Of a stretch of DNA of 64,000 nt, positions 19,379 to 28,262 are shown piece after piece. Origin of the DNA: Ktedonobacter robiniae (GTDB lineage: Bacteria > Chloroflexota > Ktedonobacteria > Ktedonobacterales > Ktedonobacteraceae); contig NZ_BNJG01000001.1 of NCBI RefSeq assembly GCF_016587375.1, forward strand, positions 1,922,001 through 1,986,000, given 5' to 3'. The translations under genes were made by a program, and so were the position numbers. A model generated the notes under the pieces. That model searched no databases. It saw only the letters and a list, made by a program, of their open reading frames with translations, and was not told where the DNA came from. The stretch's first letter is position 1. Every line of letters starts with the position of its first letter.

Positions 19379-19631
19379 TACTTTATCAGAGTATATTTTT
19401 AAAGTCAATATATTTTTACACTAAAATATCGTAGATTAATATATTTTAATTGTAATTATATGCAAACATGTTACTTTATCTATATATTTTGCATAAAATG
19501 CAATCAGAACATGGACGATATGAAACGACCTTCAAACTCAGGTGTTCTTCATGTAATGATTGTTCAGAGGGACAGGCATGGTGGCTAGTTGGCTATTAGA
19601 TAGAGAAAGAAGAAGAATTTTCTGGTGATTG

Positions 19632-19640
19632 TGTTATACT
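19632..19640 (+). promoter_or_regulatory. Extended -10 element directly before scpB
   Basis: TG-t-TATACT with its end 9 nt before the scpB ATG at 19650, predicting transcription starting at or within a few bases of the ATG. No ribosome binding site fits between, which suggests a leaderless mRNA. Confidence 0.45.
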
Positions 19641-19649
19641 TTTCTCACT

Positions 19650-20363
19650 ATGCAAGAGAACAAGCTCGAACCATCGCTTGAGAGGGCCATAAGCGCCCAG
19701 GGGCCAGTTTTGGCGCCCGAGGCACACCAGTTGGGGGCAGCTATCGAAAGCCTGCTCTTCGTCTCTGGACGCCCTTTAGAACGTGCGGAGCTGCGCAAGT
19801 TGCTGGGTGTCGGGAATGAGCAATTGGAGCCCGGCATCAGGGCGCTGGAGTCTACGCTTCAGAATGGACAGCGAGGGATTCGCCTCCAACAGCTGGGTGA
19901 ACAGGTGCAGCTTGTCACCGCGCCAGAGAATGCGCATTATGTTGCGGCCCTGCTGGGGCTTCCCATGAGCGCTAAGCTGACGAATGCAGCCCTGGAAACG
20001 TTAGCGGTCATAGCTTACCGCCAGCCCATGACGCGCAGCCAGATTGAAGCCGTGCGCGGCGTGAACAGCGACCGTGCGCTGGCAAGCCTGCTGCAACACG
20101 GGCTGGTGGCTGAAGTCGGTCGCGCCCAAACAGTGGGACGTCCGGCGCTCTTCGCAACCACCGCCGAGTTTCTACAGCAATTCGGCCTGACCAGCCTGGA
20201 GGAGTTGCCACATATCGACCTGGCAACCCAGCAGATGCGTACCGTGCCAACTGAGACGACGGAACAAAGTATGCCCAACGGCGAGAGTAGCCAACCTGGC
20301 CAGAACTCCGCCGCCAGCCAGCCAAATCTCCCTACGTTTCAGGTGCCCCAGGGCACAGACTAA
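19650..20363 (+). CDS. scpB: Segregation and condensation protein B
   Basis: 237 residues from ATG 19650. ScpB is the dimeric winged-helix kleisin partner of the SMC-ScpA condensin. The core (about 25-175) shows IESLLFVSGRPLE, the GIRLQQLGEQVQLVT wing, AALETLAVIAYRQPMTR, IEAVRGVNSDRALASLL and GRPALFATT, all typical. The C-terminal 55 residues are a low-complexity Gln/Ser/Pro tail. scpA is not adjacent, which is unusual because scpA and scpB are commonly linked. The endonuclease IV gene follows 51 bp later, likely co-transcribed. Confidence 0.92.
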   Translation: MQENKLEPSLERAISAQGPVLAPEAHQLGAAIESLLFVSGRPLERAELRKLLGVGNEQLEPGIRALESTLQNGQRGIRLQQLGEQVQLVTAPENAHYVAALLGLPMSAKLTNAALETLAVIAYRQPMTRSQIEAVRGVNSDRALASLLQHGLVAEVGRAQTVGRPALFATTAEFLQQFGLTSLEELPHIDLATQQMRTVPTETTEQSMPNGESSQPGQNSAASQPNLPTFQVPQGTD

Positions 20364-20414
20364 GCTGGCGCCTGATTTATTTATTTTGCGGCGGATCGCG
20401 AGGAAAAGGATAAC

Positions 20415-21293
20415 ATGCGTATTGGACGACATATGCCCACAGGCTCCAAGCCTCTGAAGGCTATTGAGACCGCCCGGCAGATTGGTTGCCAGGCCATCCA
20501 GGTCTTTGCCAGCAATCCCACTGGTTGGAAGCTGCCAGTTCTCGATGAGAAGAGTGGCCAGGCCTTTGCCATGGCGGCACGCGAGCAGGAACTGAACCCC
20601 ATTGTGCTCCACGCACCCTATTTAATTAACCTGGGCACGCTCGACGCCACCATCTGGGAAAAGTCTATTCTCCTATTGGCTGGCACACTTCAGCGAGGCG
20701 CGCAGCTCGGAGCATCCTATGTCGTTTTCCATACCGGGAGTCACCGGGGTGCGGGCGTGCCCACAGGTCTGGCGCGCATCGCACAGGGCATTGAGCGTGT
20801 CATGGACCAGAGTCCCGCCGAGGTCATGCTACTCCTCGAAAACGATGTTGGAGCTGGCAACGCCCTGGGGCATAGCTTTGAACACCTGGCCACTGTTCTC
20901 GCGCATCTCCCACAGTATAGGCAGCGCCTCGGCGTCTGCCTGGATACGGCCCACCTCTGGGGCGCGGGGCACGACATAAGTACCCCCCAGGCCGCGCAGC
21001 AGGTGCTCCAGCATTTTGATGACACTGTTGGGCTAGCACGCCTCAAGGTGCTACACCTTAATGATACCGCGATGGCCCTGGGCAGCCATAGAGATGTGCA
21101 TACACGCCTGGGTGAAGGCATTATTCATCCCACTGGCCTGCGCGCCCTGCTCACTGATCCTCGCCTCTCACATGTAGACGTACTTATGGAGACGCCCATT
21201 GAGACAGACGAGGATGGCAAAGAGGACTGGGTCCATGACGCGGGACAGATCGCCTACGCCAAAAGCCTGTGTCTCCCCGAAAAGTGCTGCTAA
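20415..21293 (+). CDS. nfo: Endonuclease IV (apurinic/apyrimidinic DNA repair nuclease)
   Basis: 292 residues; a full-length TIM-barrel AP endonuclease using three zinc ions to cut 5' of abasic sites. The metal-binding set is visible: VLHAPYLINLG, VVFHTGSHRG, LLENDVGAG, CLDTAHLWGAGHD, VLHLNDTAMALGSHRDVH, GEGIIH and METP. AGGAAAAGG lies about 10 nt before the ATG. The last codons and stop lie inside the left arm of a palindrome (21286-21361). Probably transcribed with scpB. Confidence 0.95.
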   Translation: MRIGRHMPTGSKPLKAIETARQIGCQAIQVFASNPTGWKLPVLDEKSGQAFAMAAREQELNPIVLHAPYLINLGTLDATIWEKSILLLAGTLQRGAQLGASYVVFHTGSHRGAGVPTGLARIAQGIERVMDQSPAEVMLLLENDVGAGNALGHSFEHLATVLAHLPQYRQRLGVCLDTAHLWGAGHDISTPQAAQQVLQHFDDTVGLARLKVLHLNDTAMALGSHRDVHTRLGEGIIHPTGLRALLTDPRLSHVDVLMETPIETDEDGKEDWVHDAGQIAYAKSLCLPEKCC

Positions 21294-21361
21294 AGCACGC
21301 GTCTACATATAACGTTGCGGGGCATGTCGTCACGTTATATGTAGACGCGTGCTTTAGCAGC
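21286..21361. terminator. 29-bp-arm inverted repeat overlapping the nfo stop codon
   Basis: Perfect 29-bp arms and an 18-nt loop, between convergent nfo (+) and the BACON gene (-). The left arm includes the final two codons and TAA of nfo. Confidence 0.75.
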
Positions 21362-21372
21362 GTCGGGCCACT

Positions 21373-24195
21373 TCAGGGGGTAGGTGTACCTCCAGGCGTA
21401 GAGATGGCAGGCACCTCCACTGTCACGGTGACTGGCTGAGGGCCTCCTACGATAGCGGTCCCGCCTTGCGTGGCAGTCACTTGAATTGTCGCGTTATAGG
21501 TGCCCGTGCTCAGTGTGGGATCCACCAGGGTCACGGTAAAGGTTGCGCTCGCGCCTGGTGCTACAGTGACCGTTTGCGGCGTGACACTCAACCAGCCCGA
21601 ACCATTACTATAAGAAATTCCTGGTATGAGGGTGATACTCTCCTGGCAGGTGTTCGCGACTGTGAGCGAAAATTGTGCAGTGGTTATGGATGGAGATAGA
21701 TCCAGGCTTGCTGGCGCCGCGGACTGAATACTGCAAGGCGCTACGATGTTCAACCGCACAGTGATGCTATGGGGGGCGCCTGTCGTGGTTCCAGTATCCG
21801 CGTCAAAGCTGGAGAGGGAGACTGCACCCTGGTAGACTCCGGGTGAGAGGCTAATGCTGCTTGCGCTCACGGTAAGAATCGTTGAGGTACCGGGATCCAG
21901 CCCACCACTTTTTTTACTCACGCTTAACCAGTTCCCGCCGCTGGTCGCGCTGGCCTGCCAAGCGAGAGGCTGCGCGCAGGAGGCGGGTTCTTGTAGTGTG
22001 ATGGAACGCTCAACCGGCGTAGACTGATTGGCGGGCAGGGAGAGAGAGAGCGTTCCAGGCGTCACACTGATATCGCACGTAGCTGGTGGTTGAATCACCA
22101 GGTTCACTGGAAGCACGCGCTCACTTCCAGCAACCGGATGGCCAACCGCGTCCAGGCTCTTGATGCTCAGAGAGCCATTATACGTCCCCGGCCCCAGAGT
22201 TCCAGCGGGCTGGGCAGAGATGTGCAAGGCCAGCGACTTGCCTGGATTGAGGGAACCCGCAGCGGGAGAGACACTCAACCAGGAGCCGCCAGAGGAGGTA
22301 GAGGTTGTGGCTTTCCACACCAGCCTGCCTGTGCCGTTATTCGCGAGAGCCACATCTTGTCCGACCGCTGTCGCCTGCCCCTGAATTGTGGTTAGTGAGA
22401 CCCGAGTTCTGGAGAGCGTGATCGAAGGCACAGGCACGGCTGCTTGTAATGACAGGGTGACTGGTAGTGGCTGCACTCCCGAGGGAGATGAAAAGAAAAG
22501 GGTAGCATGATAGTCACCTGGCACAAGCGCGGAGGGGTCAACACTCACCTGGAATGTGCTGGGGAGTGTTCCCTGATCTGCATCGAGGTGCAACCAGTTG
22601 GCATCGCTCTTGACACTCCAATTCACGGGACCACTACAACCCTTTGTGCCTCCAAGCTTAAGAGATTGCGCCTGGGGCAGTGCTCCTTGATAGGTCCCTG
22701 TAAATGTAAGACTGGTGGGAGCGGCCTGCAAGAGACAGCCCTGAGTGACGGTCACACTCACAAAAAGCTTTTGCGGGCTACCAGGCACATCCTGCCCATC
22801 CCAGTCCTGCCCCCGTAGAGTCACCGCTGCTTGATAGATCCCCGGCAACAAAGCGTGTGTATCGACTGAGAGGCGCAGGTTCCCATGTTCACCTGGGACC
22901 AGGGTGTGGGTCGCTGGATCAGCTTTTAGCCAGGAGGCATCACTGGCCGCGCTCCAGTTCAGTGAGCGGATTCCAGCATTCAAGAGAGTAACATCCTGTG
23001 GGGAAGGTGAGCTATCCCCATCGGCTGCCAGGAAGGAAAGCACAGGAGGACTGACGCTCAGTGCACCAGACGAGAAAAACGGCGAGGAGACGACGCGCAT
23101 CCGGGTCGTCAATCCATTGTTGCCCGCATCCGAGGTAAAGGCGACATGCCCGTTGTAGGCTCCAGGCTGCATATGTGAGCGATCAATTGCGATAAAGAGG
23201 CGTATACTCTGTCCACTGATGAACGTCCCGCGCGCCGGACTAATCTTGAGCCAGTCCTGGTCGGATTTTGCCTGCCAGTTAATCGCTCCACTGCCCGTGT
23301 TTGAGAGAGTCAGCGTTTTCACCCCGTTGGTAATGGTGTCGCCAGTACCAAAATCAAAGGCCTCACTGGAGAGGTGCAGGTGTGCCGGGCGTAGCACACC
23401 ACCTTTCCCCTTTACCAAAAGAGAGAAGGTGGCAAATGTATGCGTCTGCGCATCCTCGGCACGTAACGTATGCCAGCCCTGAGACCACTCGCTCAAGGCA
23501 ACCACCGTATCCGTAAAATTTCCCTGCTGATCAGCCCGAATGATAGCATTACCCACGGTATCCACAACAGGGAAGCCATGGTCACGAGAGAGGCCAACCT
23601 GGCTCCCGGGCGAGAAATGCGACCCATGTAGCGTCAGCGTCGCGCCAGCAGTAACCGTGCCAGGTGAGATCTGGAGCGTCATCCGCATGGGACCTGCGCC
23701 AAAGGCGGAGAAGACACCAAAACTGCCTCCCGCGACCAGTACAACCATGACCAGGCAGGAGAACCAGAAGAAGAGCGTCGGTGAGATAGACCGTCGTGTC
23801 GCGGTTCGTAGCTTAGGAGGCACGGAGGATTCAACGTGTGCAATCGCATTACGCACCTCTTTATACCAGGTGCTAGCATAGCTCTCAGGCACCAGGATAG
23901 AGGTCTCTGAAAGTCCTGGCTGCTCTTCATCTTCCGACTGAACCTGGATACGAGGCACATGGTGGTACGCATCCTGAAGTGAGCCCTGAAGAGTAACCGC
24001 CTCATCGCTTTCAAGAGACGCAAAAGGGCTGCTCACAGCCCTCAAAGCGGGATGGAGATGTTCGTACAGTGGGATGGTTTGCGCCTGGTCTTCCGGGCAT
24101 ATATGCTCACAAGGAACCACGGAGCCGCCACATGAGGGGCAAAAGATAGCATCCTCCTGCAATTGCGCGGCGCAATGAGGGCAAGATATCAACAT
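21373..24195 (-). CDS. Zinc-ribbon, single-pass protein with six BACON-type repeats
   Basis: 940 residues. N-terminal zinc ribbon (C5, C8, C19, C22), a linker of about 115 residues, one transmembrane helix (about 145-165), then an IPT/Ig-like domain (SPGTVTAGATLTLHG) and six BACON-type beta-sandwich repeats, each with a W-L core (DQDWLKISP, DASWLKADP, DANWLHLDA, GGSWLSVSP, GGNWLSVSK, GSGWLSVTP) separated by about 85-130 residues. It ends in a Gly/Thr/Pro tail. Topology suggests the ribbon is cytoplasmic and the repeats outside. BACON domains are linked to glycan or surface binding; the ligand here is unknown. Monocistronic. Confidence 0.85.
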   Translation of the reverse strand: MLISCPHCAAQLQEDAIFCPSCGGSVVPCEHICPEDQAQTIPLYEHLHPALRAVSSPFASLESDEAVTLQGSLQDAYHHVPRIQVQSEDEEQPGLSETSILVPESYASTWYKEVRNAIAHVESSVPPKLRTATRRSISPTLFFWFSCLVMVVLVAGGSFGVFSAFGAGPMRMTLQISPGTVTAGATLTLHGSHFSPGSQVGLSRDHGFPVVDTVGNAIIRADQQGNFTDTVVALSEWSQGWHTLRAEDAQTHTFATFSLLVKGKGGVLRPAHLHLSSEAFDFGTGDTITNGVKTLTLSNTGSGAINWQAKSDQDWLKISPARGTFISGQSIRLFIAIDRSHMQPGAYNGHVAFTSDAGNNGLTTRMRVVSSPFFSSGALSVSPPVLSFLAADGDSSPSPQDVTLLNAGIRSLNWSAASDASWLKADPATHTLVPGEHGNLRLSVDTHALLPGIYQAAVTLRGQDWDGQDVPGSPQKLFVSVTVTQGCLLQAAPTSLTFTGTYQGALPQAQSLKLGGTKGCSGPVNWSVKSDANWLHLDADQGTLPSTFQVSVDPSALVPGDYHATLFFSSPSGVQPLPVTLSLQAAVPVPSITLSRTRVSLTTIQGQATAVGQDVALANNGTGRLVWKATTSTSSGGSWLSVSPAAGSLNPGKSLALHISAQPAGTLGPGTYNGSLSIKSLDAVGHPVAGSERVLPVNLVIQPPATCDISVTPGTLSLSLPANQSTPVERSITLQEPASCAQPLAWQASATSGGNWLSVSKKSGGLDPGTSTILTVSASSISLSPGVYQGAVSLSSFDADTGTTTGAPHSITVRLNIVAPCSIQSAAPASLDLSPSITTAQFSLTVANTCQESITLIPGISYSNGSGWLSVTPQTVTVAPGASATFTVTLVDPTLSTGTYNATIQVTATQGGTAIVGGPQPVTVTVEVPAISTPGGTPTP

Positions 24196-24284
24196 GAGTC
24201 GTGGTCCCTCTTTTTTCTCTTATTACGCACACCCGGTGTGCACCTTTTTGGCGTAACGTCTCACTCCCTGGTGAGTGGTAAGAT

Positions 24285-24345
24285 GCAGTAGCCCGCTACT
24301 TACGTACGTGGCTACTGGGGCTACGCCCTTGCGTACGCGGCTACT
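24285..24345. repeat. Two units of the TACGCGGCTAC core repeat
   Basis: GTAGCCCGCTACTTACGTACGTGG-type sequence is followed by a second CTTGCGTACGCGGCTACTTG unit. Related units are at 11509-11528, 18273-18298, 28069-28100 and 62554-62584. Confidence 0.6.
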
Positions 24346-24640
24346 TGCACCCATTACACTCCCTACCCGAAAGGACTTGCATATGGCGCTATCAATGCAT
24401 CTATATAGTAAGACGCGCTTTCATGGCATTTTGTGACGCCCACTTTGGGATTTTAGAATTTTTTCCTATTGATGTGCGTTACTCTCCTCACCTCGTCCCA
24501 AATTGTCGCAATTTCGCAGGGCATAGAGCGACTTTGTCGCGTGGGCGCATTGTCATTCTTCAGTACCAGAGATTACAATGAATAGAGACGCATTGTGCTC
24601 GGTCGCAATTTCGCAGATTGGTGGGGCTTGCGATCTAGTG

Positions 24641-24751
24641 TGTAGGGTCCATGCTGGCATGGACTTAAAACCTCGCCCAGTGAAAATGTAGCCGATAGAG
24701 GACACAGCCCACGTGGGTCGCGTAAGAGTCCATGCCAGCATGGACCCTACA
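24641..24751. mobile_element. 111-bp MITE-like element with 25-bp perfect terminal inverted repeats
   Basis: Ends 24641-24665 and 24727-24751 are exact inverted copies, starting TGTAGGGTCC and each containing a CCATGCTGGCATGG palindrome. The interior does not code. The same ends bound a different interior at 31373-31474. Confidence 0.6.
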
Positions 24752-24804
24752 TATTACATATCACTAAGCGCGCCACTTCATACATTGAAAGGAAACGCAG
24801 ATTT

Positions 24805-25821
24805 ATGATTCGAGTTGCCATGGTCAGCTTCTGGCATGTGCATGCAAATGACTATAAGCGCCAAGCCCAGCAGCATCCATCAACACAAATAGTCGCGGTC
24901 TGGGACGAAGATGTCCAACGAGGGCGTCGTTGGGCAACAGAGTTAAGCGTCCCTTTCTATGAGAATCTCAATGAGCTACTGAGCCAGCCCGATATCGATG
25001 CCATCATCGTCGATACCCCGACCAGCATGCATCATGAGGTGTTCCTGGCCGCGGCACGCGCGGGCAAGCATATTTTTACCGAAAAGGTCATTGCGCCCAC
25101 GCTTCACGAGTGTAACGCTATCATTAAGGCAGTTGAAGAGGCCTCTGTCAAGCTCACGGTCTCCCTCCCACGCCTTAGCGCAGGATATACCCAGGCCATC
25201 CAGAGCCTCATCCAGCGCAACGCTTTTGGGCAGTTGACCCTGGCACGTGTACGCCTCTCACACAACGGAGCACTCCCCAACGAGCGTTCACCTCTCGGCT
25301 GGTTGCCTGAACACTTCTTCAATAAAGAGCTATGTGGTGGCGGAGCCATGATCGACCTGGGATGCCACCCTATGTATCTGACGCGTCTCTTCCTGGGCAT
25401 GCCCGAGAGCGTCAGCGCCAACTACGGCTATGTGACCGGGAAAGAGGTCGAGGATAACGCGCTGGTCTCGCTCCACTACGCGAACGGAGCGATTGGTGTT
25501 GTCGAGGCGGGCTTTGTCAATCCGCACTCGCCCTTCACCATCGAGTTGCATGGGACGGAGGGCAGCCTGCTCTTTGGCACGCCTGAGGAGCAGCTCCAGA
25601 TTCGTAGCCGCCTCTTTGCAGAGGGTCAGCAGTGGAATACGATCACAGACCTGCCCGAGGACACCCCACTGCCCTTCCAGCAATGGGTCAAACATATCGA
25701 GGAAGACACGCTCGCCTCCGAGAACATTCAAGCAGCCATTGACCTGACAACGCTGATGGAGGCGGCCAATCGCTCCGCGCAAGAGGGGCACGCCATCAAA
25801 ATTTCCGAGCTGACACACTAG
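24805..25821 (+). CDS. Gfo/Idh/MocA-family oxidoreductase (divergent)
   Basis: 338 residues: N-terminal Rossmann half and C-terminal alpha/beta half of the NAD(P)-dependent sugar or inositol dehydrogenase family. The nucleotide loop is unusual (MVSFWHVHANDY instead of GxGxxG), and the catalytic EKP motif reads EKV (HIFTEKVIAPT). DLGCHPMYLTR supplies the conserved His. These changes suggest a special cofactor mode or a non-redox role. An AraC regulator starts 22 bp after the stop and another Gfo/Idh/MocA gene follows it, so the three likely handle one carbohydrate. Substrate unknown. Confidence 0.82.
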   Translation: MIRVAMVSFWHVHANDYKRQAQQHPSTQIVAVWDEDVQRGRRWATELSVPFYENLNELLSQPDIDAIIVDTPTSMHHEVFLAAARAGKHIFTEKVIAPTLHECNAIIKAVEEASVKLTVSLPRLSAGYTQAIQSLIQRNAFGQLTLARVRLSHNGALPNERSPLGWLPEHFFNKELCGGGAMIDLGCHPMYLTRLFLGMPESVSANYGYVTGKEVEDNALVSLHYANGAIGVVEAGFVNPHSPFTIELHGTEGSLLFGTPEEQLQIRSRLFAEGQQWNTITDLPEDTPLPFQQWVKHIEEDTLASENIQAAIDLTTLMEAANRSAQEGHAIKISELTH

Positions 25822-25843
25822 ACGCAAAGCGCGCTGGTGGTGA

Positions 25844-26932
25844 GTGGTCAGCAAAACCATGACCGATCCGGCGCGCCTTTTGAGGGCTGACAGATTCGCA
25901 GAGCAGGAGGAGGCTTTCGTGGCAAAAGCGGCTCGAGAACTGGACCGAGGTACCATCCAGGCCTTGCGCAAGCAGGGCGGTCCTTTTCTCTTTGCGCCCA
26001 TGCAGGCGGAACCTGATGCGCTTGACCGGCTTGATATCAGCTTCCGCTGGGGTCATTATGGCATTCGTATACTCCGTTGTCACCTTATCGCCTTTCAGGC
26101 GGGGCATGTTATTCCCTATCACAAGCACCATAACTACGAGTTTCACTTCATTCCGCGCGGACAGGGGCGCTTAATCCTGGAGGATGGAAGCTATCCCCTG
26201 CACGCAGGGATGTTCTACCTTACCGGGCCACAGGTACTTCACCAGCAGGAGGCGGGACCTCGTGAGGCCATGTATGAACTCTGCCTGCACCTGGACATCG
26301 TGCCCCTGGAGGAGCCAGACACCAGCATGGAATGGGGTGAGCAATGGGAGATTGTGGAAGCCGATGCCTGTATCCAGCAGCTAAGCACTATGGAGGCCAG
26401 GCCAGTGCTTGACCAGTATAGTGCCATGAACTGGTTTCTTACGGCCTACCAGGCATGGCAGGAAGGCGAATTTGGTGCCTTTACCACGATTCGTCAATCC
26501 ATCATTCAAATCTTGCTACGCACAGCACGCGTCCAGCATACGTCGCAACATCAACCGTCGCTCCCTTCACGCGATATGAACACGTATCGCTATCAGCTCG
26601 CGACACAGTATATACGCGACAACTATGCGCGCCCCCTGACGCTCAGCGAGGTCGCGGAGAGCCTGCATATCTGTGGACGCCAGCTGCAGCGCATTCTAGA
26701 CCAGTATGCTAACGAGACCTTCAGCGGCTACCTGGAGCGCTATCGCCTGGCGCAATTGTGCCAGGCCCTGACACACTCTGAGCAGACGATTGAGCAGCTA
26801 GCATACAACCACGGCTTCTCAAGCGGTAGCTACCTGCACTACGTTTTTAAGAAGCGCCTGGGTATGACACCGGCCCAGTACCGCCAGCGCCAACAGCAAA
26901 CGTTGGCTAATGGGTACCACGACCCCTGTTAA
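25844..26932 (+). CDS. AraC-family transcriptional regulator with cupin sensor
   Basis: 362 residues from GTG 25844; ATG 25859 is equally possible, as neither has a clear ribosome site. Residues about 70-150 form a cupin ligand-binding domain (HVIPYHKHHNYEFHF, RGQGRLIL, YPLHAGMFYLTGPQ). The C-terminal 100 residues are two AraC helix-turn-helix units (YIRDNYARPLTLSEVAESL, then YNHGFSSGSYLHYVFKKR, MTPAQYR). The last HTH matches the family closely. Position between two sugar-type oxidoreductases suggests it senses their substrate. A palindrome follows 32 bp after the stop. Confidence 0.88.
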   Translation: MVSKTMTDPARLLRADRFAEQEEAFVAKAARELDRGTIQALRKQGGPFLFAPMQAEPDALDRLDISFRWGHYGIRILRCHLIAFQAGHVIPYHKHHNYEFHFIPRGQGRLILEDGSYPLHAGMFYLTGPQVLHQQEAGPREAMYELCLHLDIVPLEEPDTSMEWGEQWEIVEADACIQQLSTMEARPVLDQYSAMNWFLTAYQAWQEGEFGAFTTIRQSIIQILLRTARVQHTSQHQPSLPSRDMNTYRYQLATQYIRDNYARPLTLSEVAESLHICGRQLQRILDQYANETFSGYLERYRLAQLCQALTHSEQTIEQLAYNHGFSSGSYLHYVFKKRLGMTPAQYRQRQQQTLANGYHDPC

Positions 26933-26964
26933 TTTTGCGCGCTCATCCGTTGTAAGGAGTTTAG

Positions 26965-27015
26965 TGTATGTGATGTGAATTGGCGGCCTTGGGCCGCCAA
27001 TTCACATCACATACA
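26965..27015 (+). terminator. Hairpin terminator after the AraC gene
   Basis: Perfect 24-bp arms, TTG loop in a GCC-N3-GGC tip. Confidence 0.75.
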
Positions 27016-27075
27016 TGACCCCAAAAAAATTGTGCATGGCATTCATAAGGTTCATTCTTCTAAGGAGAGGAAAAA

Positions 27076-28071
27076 ATGACGATTAAAGTTGGACTAATCG
27101 GCTGTGGTGGTATCGCCGCCGTTCACGTCGGTGGCTATAATAAATTGACTGACGCGAAAATAACGGCAGTCTGTGATGTCGTAGAGGAAAGCGCACGTAT
27201 TCGCGCTGAGGAGGCTGGCGGAGCCGATGTCTATACCGATATGGGCAAAATGCTCCAGGAGGCAGACATCGATGCTGTAGACATCTGCCTGCCCCACCAC
27301 CTGCATAAAGGCGCGATCATTGCTGCCGCGCAGGCAGGCAAGCACATTCTCTGCGAGAAGCCGCTCTGTCTCTCGCTACAAGAGGCCGACGAGATCCGCC
27401 AGGCCGTAGAGGCCAATGGGGTCACGCTGATGTGCGCGCACAACCAGCTCTACATCCCTGCGGTCCAGTACGCCAAGCGCCTGATCGCTGGTGGTACGAT
27501 TGGCGATATCTATGAAATCCGCACCACAGATTCGTTCTATCACACCTTTGATCCCAAGACCATTGGCTGGCGTGGTCAGCGCCAGTTCATTGGTGGTGGT
27601 GAATTGATCGATACGGGCTATCATCCCTCCTATCTCTTACTCTACCTGGCGGATAGCAAGCCCGTCGAGGTCACCGCTATGACGAGCAACCATCGCCTAA
27701 GTTTTATGGATGGTGAGGACTCGGCCCAAGTCCTGGTCCGCTTTGAGAATGGTGTGGTCGGCAACATCGTCACCAGCTGGGCCTATGAGCCAGGCGACAA
27801 TACGGAGAAATTTGGCATCGTCGGTCAGCGCGGCTATGCCTATAGCAAGGGTAGCGACATCACCTACAAGATGCGTATGAGCGAACCACCTGTGGTGAAC
27901 ACGGTGAAACTCTCGGGCATCAATACCTTCGACGCGGAGATCGCCGACTTCGTCAAATGCCTGCAAGAGCAGCGCCGCCCCATCAACAACCACGAGGATG
28001 GCATCAACGTCCTCAAGATCATTCTCGGCGCCTACCAATCAGTCGAGCAGAAGCGCACCATCGAGCTATAG
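27076..28071 (+). CDS. Gfo/Idh/MocA-family oxidoreductase
   Basis: 331 residues with TAAGGAGAGG before the ATG. Canonical marks: KVGLIGCGGIAAVHVGG nucleotide loop, HILCEKPLCLS with the catalytic EKP, and DTGYHPSYL. It is a normal NAD(P)-dependent dehydrogenase of the myo-inositol/glucose-fructose oxidoreductase family, in contrast to the divergent paralogue at 24805. Separated from the AraC gene by a strong hairpin, so probably a unit of its own. The exact sugar cannot be told from sequence. Confidence 0.9.
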   Translation: MTIKVGLIGCGGIAAVHVGGYNKLTDAKITAVCDVVEESARIRAEEAGGADVYTDMGKMLQEADIDAVDICLPHHLHKGAIIAAAQAGKHILCEKPLCLSLQEADEIRQAVEANGVTLMCAHNQLYIPAVQYAKRLIAGGTIGDIYEIRTTDSFYHTFDPKTIGWRGQRQFIGGGELIDTGYHPSYLLLYLADSKPVEVTAMTSNHRLSFMDGEDSAQVLVRFENGVVGNIVTSWAYEPGDNTEKFGIVGQRGYAYSKGSDITYKMRMSEPPVVNTVKLSGINTFDAEIADFVKCLQEQRRPINNHEDGINVLKIILGAYQSVEQKRTIEL

Positions 28072-28100
28072 CCCGCTACTAGCGTACACGGCTACTGGCG
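28069..28100. repeat. Core repeat unit at the gene 3' end
   Basis: GCCCGCTACTAGCGTACACGG-like unit; its first bases are the TAG stop of the preceding gene. Confidence 0.5.
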
Positions 28101-28122
28101 GTGGCATACCCTTTATAGAATC

Positions 28123-28178
28123 AAGGTGTGTCGGTGTGGGTTTCGGGCGGATGCCCGAAACCCACACCGACACACCTT
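28123..28178 (+). terminator. Hairpin terminator after the second Gfo/Idh/MocA gene
   Basis: Perfect 26-bp arms and a GGAT loop (same GC-GGAT-GC tip as 8652-8715), followed by a T-rich run. Confidence 0.8.
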
Positions 28179-28262
28179 TACTTTTTGCCGGGTCAGCGGG
28201 TTATAATTAAATGAGAATAAACACAAAAAGCTGATTTAAACTAATTTGAGAAATGGAGAATA

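Larger units (their letters stand above)
24196..24804. other. 609-bp intergenic region rich in short repeats
   Basis: Holds two core-repeat units (24285-24345), a 15-bp direct repeat GTCGCAATTTCGCAG (24505-24519 and 24602-24616) and a TIR element (24641-24751). No gene seen. It separates divergent genes, so promoters for both should lie here, but I could not place them. Confidence 0.5.
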
